Positions 6,792-15,779 are shown, counted from the first letter of the stretch. The stretch: DNA of 18,228 bases from an uncultured bacterium (GCA_905215205.1 CAJMPK010000015.1:1-18228); one strand, 5' to 3'. Program-made: numbers and translations. Notes: generated by a model from the letters alone, not told the origin.

Positions 6792-6816
6792 AGGGCCGCT
6801 CCGGTGGGGCGGCCCT
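6792..6816 (+). other. GC-rich hairpin between the ATPase and peptidase genes
   Basis: AGGGCCGC (6792-6799) and GCGGCCCT (6809-6816) form a perfect 8-bp stem with a 9-base loop. No T tract follows, so it is not a standard terminator. It could be a 3' stabilising hairpin for the transporter mRNA or a partial terminator that lowers peptidase expression. Confidence 0.4.
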
Positions 6817-6840
6817 CGTCATCACAATCGAAAGGATGTC

Positions 6841-8256
6841 ATGGCCAAGGTTTGGCGCTTCTTTGCGCATGAGGATGATTTTGCCGATTTGGACAAGGCC
6901 GGCGCATGCGAGCGCCTGGGCCGTGTGCTGTCGTTTCCGACCATCTCGAGCATGAATGCCGAGGCGGTGAACTGGCAGCCGTTCGACGACCTGCGCGCCT
7001 ATATGCAGCAGGCGTGGCCGCGCGTATTTACAGCGGGTAAGGCCGAACTCATCGATCATTCGTTGCTGGTGACACTTTCCGGCTCCGACCCTGCACTCAA
7101 GCCCGTTGTGCTCATGGGTCACATGGACGTGGTTCCCGTGGTGCCGGGCACCGAGGACGATTGGACGCACGCCCCCTTTAGCGGACATGTGGACGACGCC
7201 TACATTTGGGGCCGCGGCGCCATCGACATGAAGGACCAGGTCGCAGGCATTCTCGAGGCGGTTGAGTATGCGCTGACGCACGGCTGGGAGCACGAGCGCA
7301 CGCTGCTCCTGGCCTTTGGCCAGGACGAGGAGACTACGCAGCACGGCGCAGGCGCCATCGGCCGCGTGCTCGAGGAGCGCGGCATTGAGCTTGAGTACCT
7401 GATCGACGAGGGCGACTACCGCATCGTTCCGGCTGCCGAGTACGGCGCGGGCGAGGGCTGGCTTATGCACGCCGACCTGGACGAGAAGGGCTATGCCGAT
7501 ATCGTGCTCAAGACGAAGAGCGAGGGCGGGCATTCGTCCAACCCCTACGGCGGCATATCGCTCGAGGTGCTGAGCCGCGCCATTGCCGCAATCTGCGATA
7601 TCGAGTGGCCGACGCGCGTTACGGACCTGCTTGCCGTACAGCTCGTCGAGCTGGGGCTCTATACGGCGGATGAGATTGCCACCAACAAGGATGCCATCGT
7701 GCGCGCGTGCCTCGCCAGCAAGAAACTCTATCCGCTCGTGACCACCACCTGTGCACCGACCCAAATCGAGGGCGGTAGCACCGGTGCTAACGTGATGCCG
7801 CAGGATATGTGGGCCAATATCAACTTCCGCATGCTCGAAGGCACGAGCGTGGCCGACGTTGTGGCGCGCTGCCGTGAGGCGGTTGCCGGGGCGGACCTTG
7901 CCGGTCGTGTCGAAGTGGAGCTGGGTCCCGGCAGCTCCGAACCCTCGCCGTCCCCGCGCATCGGTGGTCCCGGTCTCGAGGCGGTTCGCTCCATCGCCGC
8001 CCGCTATTTCCGTGATCCAAAGGGGACGGAGGAAAACGGATCATTCGAGCCAGTGGCAATTGTGCCCTCGACCGTGATCGGTGCGACAGACGCTGCCAAC
8101 TACCAGCACATTTGCCCTGAGTGCATTCGCTTCTCGGCATTTGTGGTTGATGACGACGAGTGTGATCGCGGCGTCCACGGCACCAACGAGCGCATCACCC
8201 GCCGAGCCTACCTCCAAGGCGTCCGCTTCCTCATCGCCCTGCTCCATACGCTCTAG
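6841..8256 (+). CDS. M20 family metallopeptidase (carboxypeptidase S-like)
   Basis: The enzyme has 471 residues. The ATG at 6841 follows GAAAGGA (6829-6835), giving a better start than the in-frame ATG 54 bases upstream. M20 enzymes are cytoplasmic dinuclear zinc hydrolases that cleave dipeptides or N-acyl amino acids. The ligands are visible: His94 in MGHMDVVP, bridging Asp129 in GRGAIDMKD, the general-base/ligand pair Glu163-Glu164 in GQDEETTQHG, and a late histidine in AANYQHICPECIRFSAF. The lid domain has the GGHSSNPYGGISLEVLSRA segment. The subgroup resembles yeast carboxypeptidase S. Lying 72 bases after the amino acid importer in the same direction, it may be partly co-transcribed and feed on or produce the importer's substrates. 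That link is an inference. Confidence 0.9.
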   Translation: MAKVWRFFAHEDDFADLDKAGACERLGRVLSFPTISSMNAEAVNWQPFDDLRAYMQQAWPRVFTAGKAELIDHSLLVTLSGSDPALKPVVLMGHMDVVPVVPGTEDDWTHAPFSGHVDDAYIWGRGAIDMKDQVAGILEAVEYALTHGWEHERTLLLAFGQDEETTQHGAGAIGRVLEERGIELEYLIDEGDYRIVPAAEYGAGEGWLMHADLDEKGYADIVLKTKSEGGHSSNPYGGISLEVLSRAIAAICDIEWPTRVTDLLAVQLVELGLYTADEIATNKDAIVRACLASKKLYPLVTTTCAPTQIEGGSTGANVMPQDMWANINFRMLEGTSVADVVARCREAVAGADLAGRVEVELGPGSSEPSPSPRIGGPGLEAVRSIAARYFRDPKGTEENGSFEPVAIVPSTVIGATDAANYQHICPECIRFSAFVVDDDECDRGVHGTNERITRRAYLQGVRFLIALLHTL

Positions 8257-8258
8257 AA

Positions 8259-8289
8259 TGTGACAAAGGGACTGAGCCGATTTCATCGG
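8259..8289 (+). repeat. Half-copy of the TGTGACAAAGGGAC repeat plus a small hairpin
   Basis: TGTGACAAAGGGAC (8259-8272) is identical to the left arm of the palindrome at 1577 and again starts directly after a gene's stop codon, but its right arm is missing. Right after it, CCGAT-TTC-ATCGG (8277-8289) forms a 5-bp stem. Together they may mark the end of the peptidase transcript. Confidence 0.5.
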
Positions 8290-8320
8290 TAATGAGACGA
8301 AAACTGTAATAGAAAAAGAC

Positions 8321-8332
8321 TAAGATATCTTA
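8321..8332. promoter_or_regulatory. 12-bp palindrome upstream of the adhesin gene
   Basis: TAAGATATCTTA is a perfect palindrome in the only AT-rich patch (about 8290-8340) between the peptidase and adhesin genes, where the adhesin promoter would be expected. It may be an operator; I see no convincing -35/-10 pair around it. Confidence 0.25.
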
Positions 8333-8385
8333 AGAGACATATGCTGGGGTTGGTATTCCTTGAACGACTGCGGGCATGTGCCAGA

Positions 8386-8442
8386 CTGCCTCGGCCCCCG
8401 GGGAGCACCCGGGCAGGTCGCCGTGTGACTGGGGAGGAAATT
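8386..8442 (+). promoter_or_regulatory. Structured leader and ribosome binding site of the adhesin
   Basis: CTGCC (8386-8390) can pair with GGCAG (8412-8416), enclosing a second stem CGGG (8399-8402) with CCCG (8408-8411) and loop GAGCA. The strong Shine-Dalgarno GGGGAGG (8431-8437) follows after 14 bases, and the ATG is at 8443. This is the best ribosome binding site in the region and decides the start of the adhesin. Confidence 0.4.
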
Positions 8443-11400
8443 ATGCAGGAGCTCAGAGAGACGACTTCTCGACTCGTGAATATTGCTACCGGGGGGTGTC
8501 TAAGCAGGGAACTTCCTGGTGAACACCGGCCGCGCGAGCGGCGGTCCGTCATGTCTTATGGCCGCCATCGTGGGCTGCGCCCGGTCTCGCCATATGCGAT
8601 TGTTCTGGCCCTCGCCGTCGCGCTGACGGCGAGTTTCTTCCTGCCGACCCGTGCGGAAGCGGCGTTTTCGGACCACACGGTTACGACGATTTCGCCCTCG
8701 GGGACAACAATCAACCTGTTTGATTACTGGGTGAATCCCGATAACCATCTGTCGGTTTCCGGCAACGGCGGCGTCAACGCAAACCACCGGTTCCAGTTTA
8801 ACGACGGCCAGGGTGGTGAGTCGCTCAACCATTGGACGGGCAACACGAACCCGCAGCCCGGCATTGTCAACAACACGCTTTTAGACGGCTATCCGCAGCT
8901 TTCCAAAACCTGGGGCGGCGAGTCCCTCCGCTACCTGTTCGATTCCTCTGCCCAGACCGGCAAGACGTCCCATTTTGGCGTGACGGGCCTCCTCAAGGTT
9001 CAGAACGGCTACTACGTCTATGACAGCTCCAAAAACTACGCAGCCTACAACGCTGACAAGAATGCCTTCGACATCTATGACACCTGGGGCATTGACAAAG
9101 TGGGCGATTCGTCCCACCAGGGTCAGTTCTTCCCGTTCGACGCGGCAGACAAGGTGCTCAAAGAGGAAAAAGGCCGGCTCGTCCAAACCGGCATCAAGGC
9201 AGACAACACCGGTGATTCGCGCTACAACGACGGCCGCCCCGTCAACCACCACTTCGGCCTCTCAATGTCCACGCGATTCGTGCAGCCTGCTGGCGGCAAG
9301 ACGAACGCGGACGACGACATGGTGTTCGAGTTCGCCGGCGATGATGACGTCTGGGTGTTCATCGACGATGTCCTCGTGGGTGATATCGGCGGTATTCACA
9401 ACCGCGCGAGTCTGAGCATCAACTTTTGTACGGGCGACATTAAGGTGAACGGTAATAACGACGGCACACTGAAGAACAAGTACCAGAAGGCGAATAAGGA
9501 CACTTCGGGCTTCAACAGCAACACCTTCGCCGACGGCACCAACCACACCCTCAAGTTCTTCTACCTGGAGCGCGGCGCCACCGACTCCAACATGGAGCTC
9601 AAGTTCAACCTCGTGACGGTGCCCGAGTCCGATATCATCAAGTTCGACCAGGACGGCAAGTTCGTACAGGGTGCCGAGTTCAAGCTCTATAAGACCGACG
9701 AGGACTTCAAGACCGTGGGCGAGCTCATCGGCTCCGGTACCACGGACGAGGCCGGCCACCTAACGCTCACGAACGACGTGGACAACGGCGTCATCAACTT
9801 CGACGATCTCTACAACAAGGATCACGACAACAACAAGTACTACCTCCTGAAGGAGACGCGCGTACCCGAGGGATACCGCTCGAGTCTCGCGGCGACGGGT
9901 GGTAGCATGCAGCTCGAGTACGTGCCCGCGAGCGCTGAGAACGGCGCGGGCGGCGTCATCATCAACCGCGGCGGTATGGACGCGGGCAGCGTCGTGTGGA
10001 AGACCGGTGCGTTCGCCGCCGCGAAGGAGACCATCACCGCGCCGTCGACCGTGTACAAGGCAAATAATGACCTGACGAAGTCCGACAAGACCGTCAATCT
10101 GGACTCCGGCATACTGTTCGCTGTGGTGCTCAAGCGCGACAAAAGCGCAGGCACAGGTACCAAAGATCCGAGCAATTGGTACGCCGTGTCGGGCGACCCA
10201 TCGACGGGAGCGGGATACACCCTCGCCAAGGAGCCGGGCATGACCGGTGCTATCGAGGCGGCGAAGAAGGACCTGCACGCCTTCACGCTCAACACAAGCG
10301 GCCAGTACCAGGTAGAGATTCAAAATCTGCCCGGTGCCATCTCCAAGTACTACTACCTGCTGAGCGGTGATGCCCGCAAGGATGCCGAGTACACGGTGGC
10401 CATCTACCACACAACGGCGAGCTCGATCGGCGACACGACGCCTGAGAACACAGTCCACGTGTACAGCGACGACATCGCAGACGGCACGAACTTCAAGCGG
10501 CAGTTCGCCACGCGCCTGCTCGTCACGAACATCCAGAATCGCCTGTTCGTGCAGAAGACCGATACCGAGGGTAAGCCCGTTGACGGGGCGAAGTTCGGCC
10601 TTTACAAGTCCACCCAGGTGACTACGGGTGCGAACGGCAAGGTCGTGCTCGATGGCGACCAGGCCCCCTACGACACCCTGAAGACGAGGTCGGTCGCCAA
10701 CCCGGTTTCGCTCGAAGGTGCGGGCATATTCCCGAATACGAGCGACGGTAAAAAGCCGCTCGAGAAGGGCACCTACTACCTAAAGGAGGTCTCGGCGCCC
10801 GAGGGCTTCCTGCTTAACGACACGCTCACCAAGGTGATTGTGGACGATTACGGCGTCCATGCCGATGCTGGTACGGCCGATGACGGCGTCTCGACGTTCG
10901 TGGGGCCGGGCGCGCTTATGAAGAGTCTGGGCCAGTTTGGCGCAGAGGGCGACATCGACAACACGCTCACGTGGATCAAGGGTATGCGGCAGACATCGGA
11001 TGGCGTGACCGATGGCGGTAATCTTTCGTGGAGCGATGTCGATTCCGCCGGTGCCGGCGACACGGTACACCTCAAGTACGGCGCCAACGGACGTATCTAC
11101 CAGTATGGGCCCACCAAGGCGGGCGAACCCTACCGCCTGGAGACCGAGACGGGCTGGATACGTATGGGCATCACGCAGGATGAACCTGGTGTCACTAATG
11201 CGAAGGGCGCCCGCGCCGATCTGGGCGACATGAACCTGAATGCCCTGTTCACGGGCGCCACCTGCGTGCGCGTGGCGAACGAACGCGAGGCGAGCCTCGA
11301 GGTGACGAAGAAGGTTGACGTGCCCGATGGCCTGACGGGCAATAAGGACGCGGGGTTCACCTTCAAGTTCACCGTGCCCGAGGGGAAGACCTACAAGGCT

Positions 11401-14400
11401 GCAGTGTTCGAGAAGGCGGGGACTGCGGGCGAGCGGCGGGTCGGCAACGTGTTCAACCTGACGAACGGCTATTCACAAACCATCAAGGCCGACGAGACGA
11501 TTCGCGTGTACGGTCTTAGCGAGGGCGACGAGTACACGGTGCAGGAGCTGACCGGCGCAGACCAGATGCCCGCGGGCTATAAGCTGACCGGCCGCAAGCA
11601 GGGTGACAAGAATCTGACTGAAGAAGGCGATAGCATCTCGGGCAGGATTGCCCCGCAGGATTCCGACGGCACGGTGGCCAAAGACAACAACCTGGTGTTC
11701 ACCAACAGCTACAGCGTGAAGTCTTCGGTGACGCTCACAGGCATCAAGGCGAAGAAGAAGTTCACCGGCCGTGAGTGGACTAGCGCCGACAGCTTCGAGC
11801 TTTGCCTGCGCGCCGCCGATGGAACGCCGATGCCTGATGGTGCCACGGCAGCGCCCGTGGCCGGCATGAAGCAGGTCGAGAAGACCGTTACGAGCGCCGA
11901 AGAATTTAGCTTCGGAGAGATTAAGTATGAGAAGCCTGGCAAGTACACCTACTACATTGCCGAGACTACGCCCGCCAAGAGCGATCCCAGTTGGCTGGGC
12001 GGTGTCAGCTACTCCAGCGCCGAATACAAAGTGACCGTAACGGTGAAGGATGACGGCAAGGGAAATCTGACCGAGCCAGTCGTCAAAATGGAGCAGATCT
12101 ATAAGGATGATGGCACCGCCACATCTCAGGTGATCGACGATCAGATTGCGGTGATCACGAACACGTACCGCCCGAAGGAGACCTCGGTAACGCTCAAGGC
12201 GACGAAGCGCTTCACGGGCGGTGAGCTCGCGGGGAGTGACTTCACGTTCCAGCTGCTCGACAAGGACGGCAGCGTGGTCCAGACTGTCCAAAACGAGAAG
12301 GACGGCAAGGTCGCCTTTGCAGCCATCGACTACGCTACGCCGGGCGACCACGACTACACCATCAAGGAGGTGAAGGGCGCCGACTCGACCGTCGTCTACG
12401 ACGCGAAGGGCGTGAAGGTCCACGTCAAGGTCACCGACGAAAAGGGCGAGCTGAAGGCGACCGTCACCTACGACGGTGAGAAGGCCGTGCCGACCTTCAC
12501 CAACACGAAGCCGACGGCGGACGTCACCGTTGAGGCCACGAAAGTTCTCGCGGGCAAGGACCTGACGGCCGATGCGTTCACCTTCGGCTTGTACGACCAG
12601 GACGGCAATGAGGACGCTCGCGGCACCAACGATAAGAATGGCAAGGTCAAGCTGACCGTCAAGGGCCTGAACCTGGGCGAGTACGACTACACGCTCAAGG
12701 AGGAGAAGGCCGGCCAGTCCGTCGACGGCGTGGCCTACGACGCCAAGGAAGTCAAGGTCCACGTCAAGGTAGAGCAGAACCAGGACGACAACAACAAGAC
12801 GAAGGTGACCGTCACCTATGACGGTACCGCTACGGCTCCCACCTTCAACAACACCTACACCGCAAAGGGATCCGTGGAGCTGACGGCGACCAAGACCATC
12901 AAGGTTGCGGACGGCTTCGATCACACGACGAAGCCTGCGGACGGCGAGTTCACCTTCGACCTGAAGGACGCTGCCGGCAACGTGATCGCCACCGCGAAGA
13001 ACGATGCAAACGGCAAGGTCTGCTTCACGCGCGAGTTCCAGCTCTCCGACTTGGACGGCGCCGCGAGCAAGGACTTCACCTACACCATCGTGGAGCAGCC
13101 GGGCGCGGAGCCGGGCATGGTCTATGACAATCATGCCCTCACCTATACGGTGACGGTCACAGACGGCGGGAACGGAGCACTGAATGCGAAGGCGATCGTG
13201 ACGAGCGCATCCGGCTCGGATACCTTCACCAACACCTACCAGCCGGCCGCGACCGGTCTGGCCCTCGGTGCGCAGAAGAGCTATGTGAAGAAGGACGACA
13301 ACACGCCGATCGTCCCCAAGGACGGCGAGTTCACCTTCGATGTGTACGAGGGCAAAATGACTGCTGAGCAGCTTGCCGGGGCCAAGCCCGTCCGGACCGC
13401 GACCAACGGCGCGGACGGAAGTGTTAACTTCGACGCCTTCTCTTACGCGAAGCCGGGCACGTACGAGTACACTATCGTGGAGCGGAAGGGTGATCTGGCC
13501 TACGTGACCTACGACGACGCGGTGCATCATGCCGTGGTGACGGTTGTGGACAATGCCGGCACGCTGCAGGCGAGCGTCGCCTACGACGGTACGGACGCCA
13601 CGAAGCCCACCTTCACCAACACCTACAAGGCGAAGGCGACGAACTCCGGCGCGATCGCCCTCACCAAGAGCGTTGACGTGCACGACGGCAGCTATCAGCT
13701 AAAGGCGGGAGACTTCGCCTTCGAGCTGGTGGGGTCTGACGGTACGGTGCTCCAGACCCAGAAGAACGACGCCAAGGGCAAGGTTTACTTTAACGAGCTG
13801 ACCTTCGACCATGCGGGCACCTTTCCCTTCACGGTCCGTGAGGTGCAGCCGACGGACGGCGCGCCGGGCGTGCCGGGCGTGACCTACACCGGCAAGACGT
13901 ACACCCTGACCTACGTGGTGAAGGACAACAACGACGGCAAGCTGGTGGTAGAGAGCTCTACGGTGAAACCGAGCGAGGGCACCGAGAACGGCGTCACCCC
14001 CAACACCATGACGTTTACGAACAGCTACCAGCCGGGCCAGACCTCCTACCAGATCTCTGGCACCAAGGTGCTTGAGAATGCCGACCCGTCCACCACGCGG
14101 ACGCCCGCCGATGGCGAGTTCACATTCGCGCTGATTGACGTGGCCACCGGGCAGGAGATCGACCGGACCACGAACGTGGGTAAAGCGTTTACCTTCAAGG
14201 CCATCTCGTACACCGCAACTGGTTCGCATGCGTACCAGGTGAAGGAGGTTGCGGGCCAAGATGGCACCATCACTTACAGCGATGCGGTGCTGGACGTAAC
14301 GGTGAACGTGACCGATGACGGCAGCGGCCAGCTGACCGCGACGGCGAACAAGACGGCTGCGGATCTGACCTTCACCAACACCTACACGCCGACGGCAACG

Positions 14401-15279
14401 ACGGCGACGATTACCGGAACGAAGGCTCTGACCGGCCGCGACCTGGCCGAGGGTGAGTTCTTCTTCGACCTGAAGGACGCCGACGGTAACGTGGTGCAGA
14501 CGGTGCAGAACGGCGCCGACGGCACGTTCGGCTTCGCGCCGCTGCAGCTGGACAAGGTGGGGACGTACGTCTACACCGTGTCCGAGCGGGCAGGGGCGAC
14601 GGCGAACGGCGTCACCTACGACACGACGGTCTTTACCGCGACGGTGACGGTGACGGAGAATGCGGAGACGCACGCGCTGGAGGCGCAGGTTGCCTACAGC
14701 AAGGGCGGCAAGGCTGCGGATGCGGTGGCGTTCAGCAACAGTTACGCGCCGGCCGCGACTGAGGTGAAGCTGGGGGCCTCCAAGGTGCTGAGCGGCGAGG
14801 ACCTGAAGGAAGGGCAGTTCTCCTTCCAGCTGAAGGATGCCGACGGCAAGGTGCTGCAGACCGCAAAGAACGCGGCGGACGGCACGGTGGGCTTCGAGGC
14901 GATCTCGTACGACAAGCCCGGAACGTACGCCTACAGCATCTCCGAGGTGGACGACGGTCAGAAGAACGTGACGTACGACGCGGCCGAGCACCGGGTAACG
15001 GTGACGGTGACGGACGACGGTGCGGGCCATCTGGTGGCGACGGTAACCTATGACGGCGCCGTGGCGCCGGTGTTCAAGAACACGTACACGCCGCCGACCA
15101 CCCCGCCGACGGAGCCGCCCACCAATCCGCCGAGCAAGTCACCGGTGCCGAAGGAGGAGAAGCCGGGTCTGCCGTATACGGGCGATACCAGCTTGTCGCC
15201 GATGGCCCTGGGTGGCATCGCGGGCGGCGCGGTGGTGCTGATCGCCGCAGGCGTTATCCTGCGGCGCCGGAACCGGTAG
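8443..15279 (+). CDS. Giant LPxTG wall-anchored fibro-slime/isopeptide-repeat adhesin
   Basis: The protein has 2278 residues from the ATG at 8443, which follows GGGGAGG. In-frame ATGs at 8341 (no ribosome site) and 8551 (just after a GNRA hairpin) are alternatives. A basic n-region, a hydrophobic helix (YAIVLALAVALTASFFL) and cleavage near residue 73 (TRAEA/AF) form the signal peptide. Residues about 215-390 are a fibro-slime/PA14-like head (DDDMVFEFAGDDDVWVFIDD, then GGIH and FFYLERGATDSNMEL). SpaA-like domains follow at about 397-483 (ending KETRVPEGY) and 697-796 (YYLKEVSAPEGFLL), and another Ig-like domain at about 948-1090. Nine FctA/Spy0128-like repeats then occupy 1091-2215. After a PPT/PPS spacer comes LPYTG (residues 2243-2247), a hydrophobic helix and the tail RRRNR, so sortase should link it to peptidoglycan. 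The likely role is host, mucus or cell adhesion. No sortase or pilin partner lies in this window. Confidence 0.92.
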   Translation: MQELRETTSRLVNIATGGCLSRELPGEHRPRERRSVMSYGRHRGLRPVSPYAIVLALAVALTASFFLPTRAEAAFSDHTVTTISPSGTTINLFDYWVNPDNHLSVSGNGGVNANHRFQFNDGQGGESLNHWTGNTNPQPGIVNNTLLDGYPQLSKTWGGESLRYLFDSSAQTGKTSHFGVTGLLKVQNGYYVYDSSKNYAAYNADKNAFDIYDTWGIDKVGDSSHQGQFFPFDAADKVLKEEKGRLVQTGIKADNTGDSRYNDGRPVNHHFGLSMSTRFVQPAGGKTNADDDMVFEFAGDDDVWVFIDDVLVGDIGGIHNRASLSINFCTGDIKVNGNNDGTLKNKYQKANKDTSGFNSNTFADGTNHTLKFFYLERGATDSNMELKFNLVTVPESDIIKFDQDGKFVQGAEFKLYKTDEDFKTVGELIGSGTTDEAGHLTLTNDVDNGVINFDDLYNKDHDNNKYYLLKETRVPEGYRSSLAATGGSMQLEYVPASAENGAGGVIINRGGMDAGSVVWKTGAFAAAKETITAPSTVYKANNDLTKSDKTVNLDSGILFAVVLKRDKSAGTGTKDPSNWYAVSGDPSTGAGYTLAKEPGMTGAIEAAKKDLHAFTLNTSGQYQVEIQNLPGAISKYYYLLSGDARKDAEYTVAIYHTTASSIGDTTPENTVHVYSDDIADGTNFKRQFATRLLVTNIQNRLFVQKTDTEGKPVDGAKFGLYKSTQVTTGANGKVVLDGDQAPYDTLKTRSVANPVSLEGAGIFPNTSDGKKPLEKGTYYLKEVSAPEGFLLNDTLTKVIVDDYGVHADAGTADDGVSTFVGPGALMKSLGQFGAEGDIDNTLTWIKGMRQTSDGVTDGGNLSWSDVDSAGAGDTVHLKYGANGRIYQYGPTKAGEPYRLETETGWIRMGITQDEPGVTNAKGARADLGDMNLNALFTGATCVRVANEREASLEVTKKVDVPDGLTGNKDAGFTFKFTVPEGKTYKAAVFEKAGTAGERRVGNVFNLTNGYSQTIKADETIRVYGLSEGDEYTVQELTGADQMPAGYKLTGRKQGDKNLTEEGDSISGRIAPQDSDGTVAKDNNLVFTNSYSVKSSVTLTGIKAKKKFTGREWTSADSFELCLRAADGTPMPDGATAAPVAGMKQVEKTVTSAEEFSFGEIKYEKPGKYTYYIAETTPAKSDPSWLGGVSYSSAEYKVTVTVKDDGKGNLTEPVVKMEQIYKDDGTATSQVIDDQIAVITNTYRPKETSVTLKATKRFTGGELAGSDFTFQLLDKDGSVVQTVQNEKDGKVAFAAIDYATPGDHDYTIKEVKGADSTVVYDAKGVKVHVKVTDEKGELKATVTYDGEKAVPTFTNTKPTADVTVEATKVLAGKDLTADAFTFGLYDQDGNEDARGTNDKNGKVKLTVKGLNLGEYDYTLKEEKAGQSVDGVAYDAKEVKVHVKVEQNQDDNNKTKVTVTYDGTATAPTFNNTYTAKGSVELTATKTIKVADGFDHTTKPADGEFTFDLKDAAGNVIATAKNDANGKVCFTREFQLSDLDGAASKDFTYTIVEQPGAEPGMVYDNHALTYTVTVTDGGNGALNAKAIVTSASGSDTFTNTYQPAATGLALGAQKSYVKKDDNTPIVPKDGEFTFDVYEGKMTAEQLAGAKPVRTATNGADGSVNFDAFSYAKPGTYEYTIVERKGDLAYVTYDDAVHHAVVTVVDNAGTLQASVAYDGTDATKPTFTNTYKAKATNSGAIALTKSVDVHDGSYQLKAGDFAFELVGSDGTVLQTQKNDAKGKVYFNELTFDHAGTFPFTVREVQPTDGAPGVPGVTYTGKTYTLTYVVKDNNDGKLVVESSTVKPSEGTENGVTPNTMTFTNSYQPGQTSYQISGTKVLENADPSTTRTPADGEFTFALIDVATGQEIDRTTNVGKAFTFKAISYTATGSHAYQVKEVAGQDGTITYSDAVLDVTVNVTDDGSGQLTATANKTAADLTFTNTYTPTATTATITGTKALTGRDLAEGEFFFDLKDADGNVVQTVQNGADGTFGFAPLQLDKVGTYVYTVSERAGATANGVTYDTTVFTATVTVTENAETHALEAQVAYSKGGKAADAVAFSNSYAPAATEVKLGASKVLSGEDLKEGQFSFQLKDADGKVLQTAKNAADGTVGFEAISYDKPGTYAYSISEVDDGQKNVTYDAAEHRVTVTVTDDGAGHLVATVTYDGAVAPVFKNTYTPPTTPPTEPPTNPPSKSPVPKEEKPGLPYTGDTSLSPMALGGIAGGAVVLIAAGVILRRRNR
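11713..15087 (+). repeat. Nine tandem isopeptide (FctA/Spy0128-like) domain repeats
   Basis: The repeats end at 12168, 12510, 12858, 13239, 13626, 14028, 14385, 14745 and 15087 and run from 114 to 152 residues each. Each opens with a beta strand ending in a lysine (for example ATK, GTK, ASK), has a central glutamate in a YTI-x-E or similar strand, and closes with an asparagine in TNTY, TNSY or a variant. That is the Lys/Glu/Asn arrangement used for self-forming isopeptide bonds. Repeat 2 closes with TNTK and repeat 9 with KNTY, but both keep the Asn. Long identical nucleotide tracts occur between repeats 4, 5 and 7. Confidence 0.85.
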
Positions 15280-15307
15280 CTACGGCGGCCGAGAAGGGCT
15301 TTGATTG

Positions 15308-15346
15308 AGGGCGGGTGGTCGCAGGGCGCGGCCGCCCGCCCTTTTT
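15308..15346 (+). terminator. Strong intrinsic terminator after the adhesin gene
   Basis: AGGGCGGGTGG (15308-15318) pairs with CCGCCCGCCCT (15332-15342), with one G-T pair, around a 13-base loop. Five Ts follow (15342-15346). Confidence 0.9.
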
Positions 15347-15360
15347 GGTGAAAGGCTATG

Positions 15361-15753
15361 TTAACCCGCCGTTTGCACGTCCGGCTCCAGATGGAACTCG
15401 TACTCCGGCTCCATCATCTTCTTCCGGATCTTTTCGTAGCGCCCGTCGTCGAGCTGCTCGCGCATGAGCGACGTCCTGTCCCCGACGCGTGCGGCCTCGC
15501 GCAGCCATCTGAACCACATCAGGCAGCTGTGGAGCCTGCGGGTCGATACGCCCTTGAACCTCTCGAGGAAGTGGCCGAGCGAACCCTGCGCTTCAGCATC
15601 CTCTGGACCGTGTCCCGCTCGTACCCGGTGAGCCTGCCGTGGGTCCTCGGGACCGCCCTCGCGGCGCCCTTCCCGCCCTTTCCGGACATGGCGTCCTCCG
15701 ATCTCCCGGGGCCGGCCGATCCGGCCCTCAGGGTATCGGATTCCCATATTCAT
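15361..15753 (-). pseudogene. Decayed C-terminal fragment of an IS1595-type transposase
   Basis: Within this 130-residue frame only the second half resembles a protein family: LGHFLERFKGVSTRRLHSCL and then MWFRWLREAARVGD. This matches the segment LLGAFMEPFKGVSTKHLDAY of the transposase at 16287-17286, the C-terminal part of the ISXO2/IS1595 DDE domain. The first half is Arg/Gly-rich and looks like a shifted frame. In the neighbouring frame a stretch beginning MSGKGGKGAARAVPRTHG opens at a Met and runs into the same region, so the locus seems to be a mosaic remnant. The zinc ribbon and catalytic core are missing. The sequence ends in EPEYEFHLEPDVQTAG just after the adhesin terminator. It is not expected to be functional. 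Confidence 0.55.
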
Positions 15754-15779
15754 CCGTACATGTACAGATGAATATGGGA
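15742..15779. promoter_or_regulatory. 38-bp nearly perfect palindrome with nested GTACATGTAC core
   Basis: Arms TCCCATATTCATC (15742-15754) and GATGAATATGGGA (15767-15779) are exact inverses and enclose C-GTACATGTAC-A, whose 10-bp core is itself a palindrome. Only one base pair out of 19 is mismatched. It could be an operator, an element end or a cruciform site. Confidence 0.5.

Noticed and set aside
8386..8442. Riboswitch (c-di-GMP or similar) in the adhesin leader
   Set aside because: The leader can fold, but I find none of the conserved core bases of known riboswitch classes.
11713..15087. CRISPR or satellite array in the repeat-rich stretch
   Set aside because: The periodicity (342-456 bases) is of protein domains in one open frame with divergent codons; there are no short direct repeats with regular spacers.
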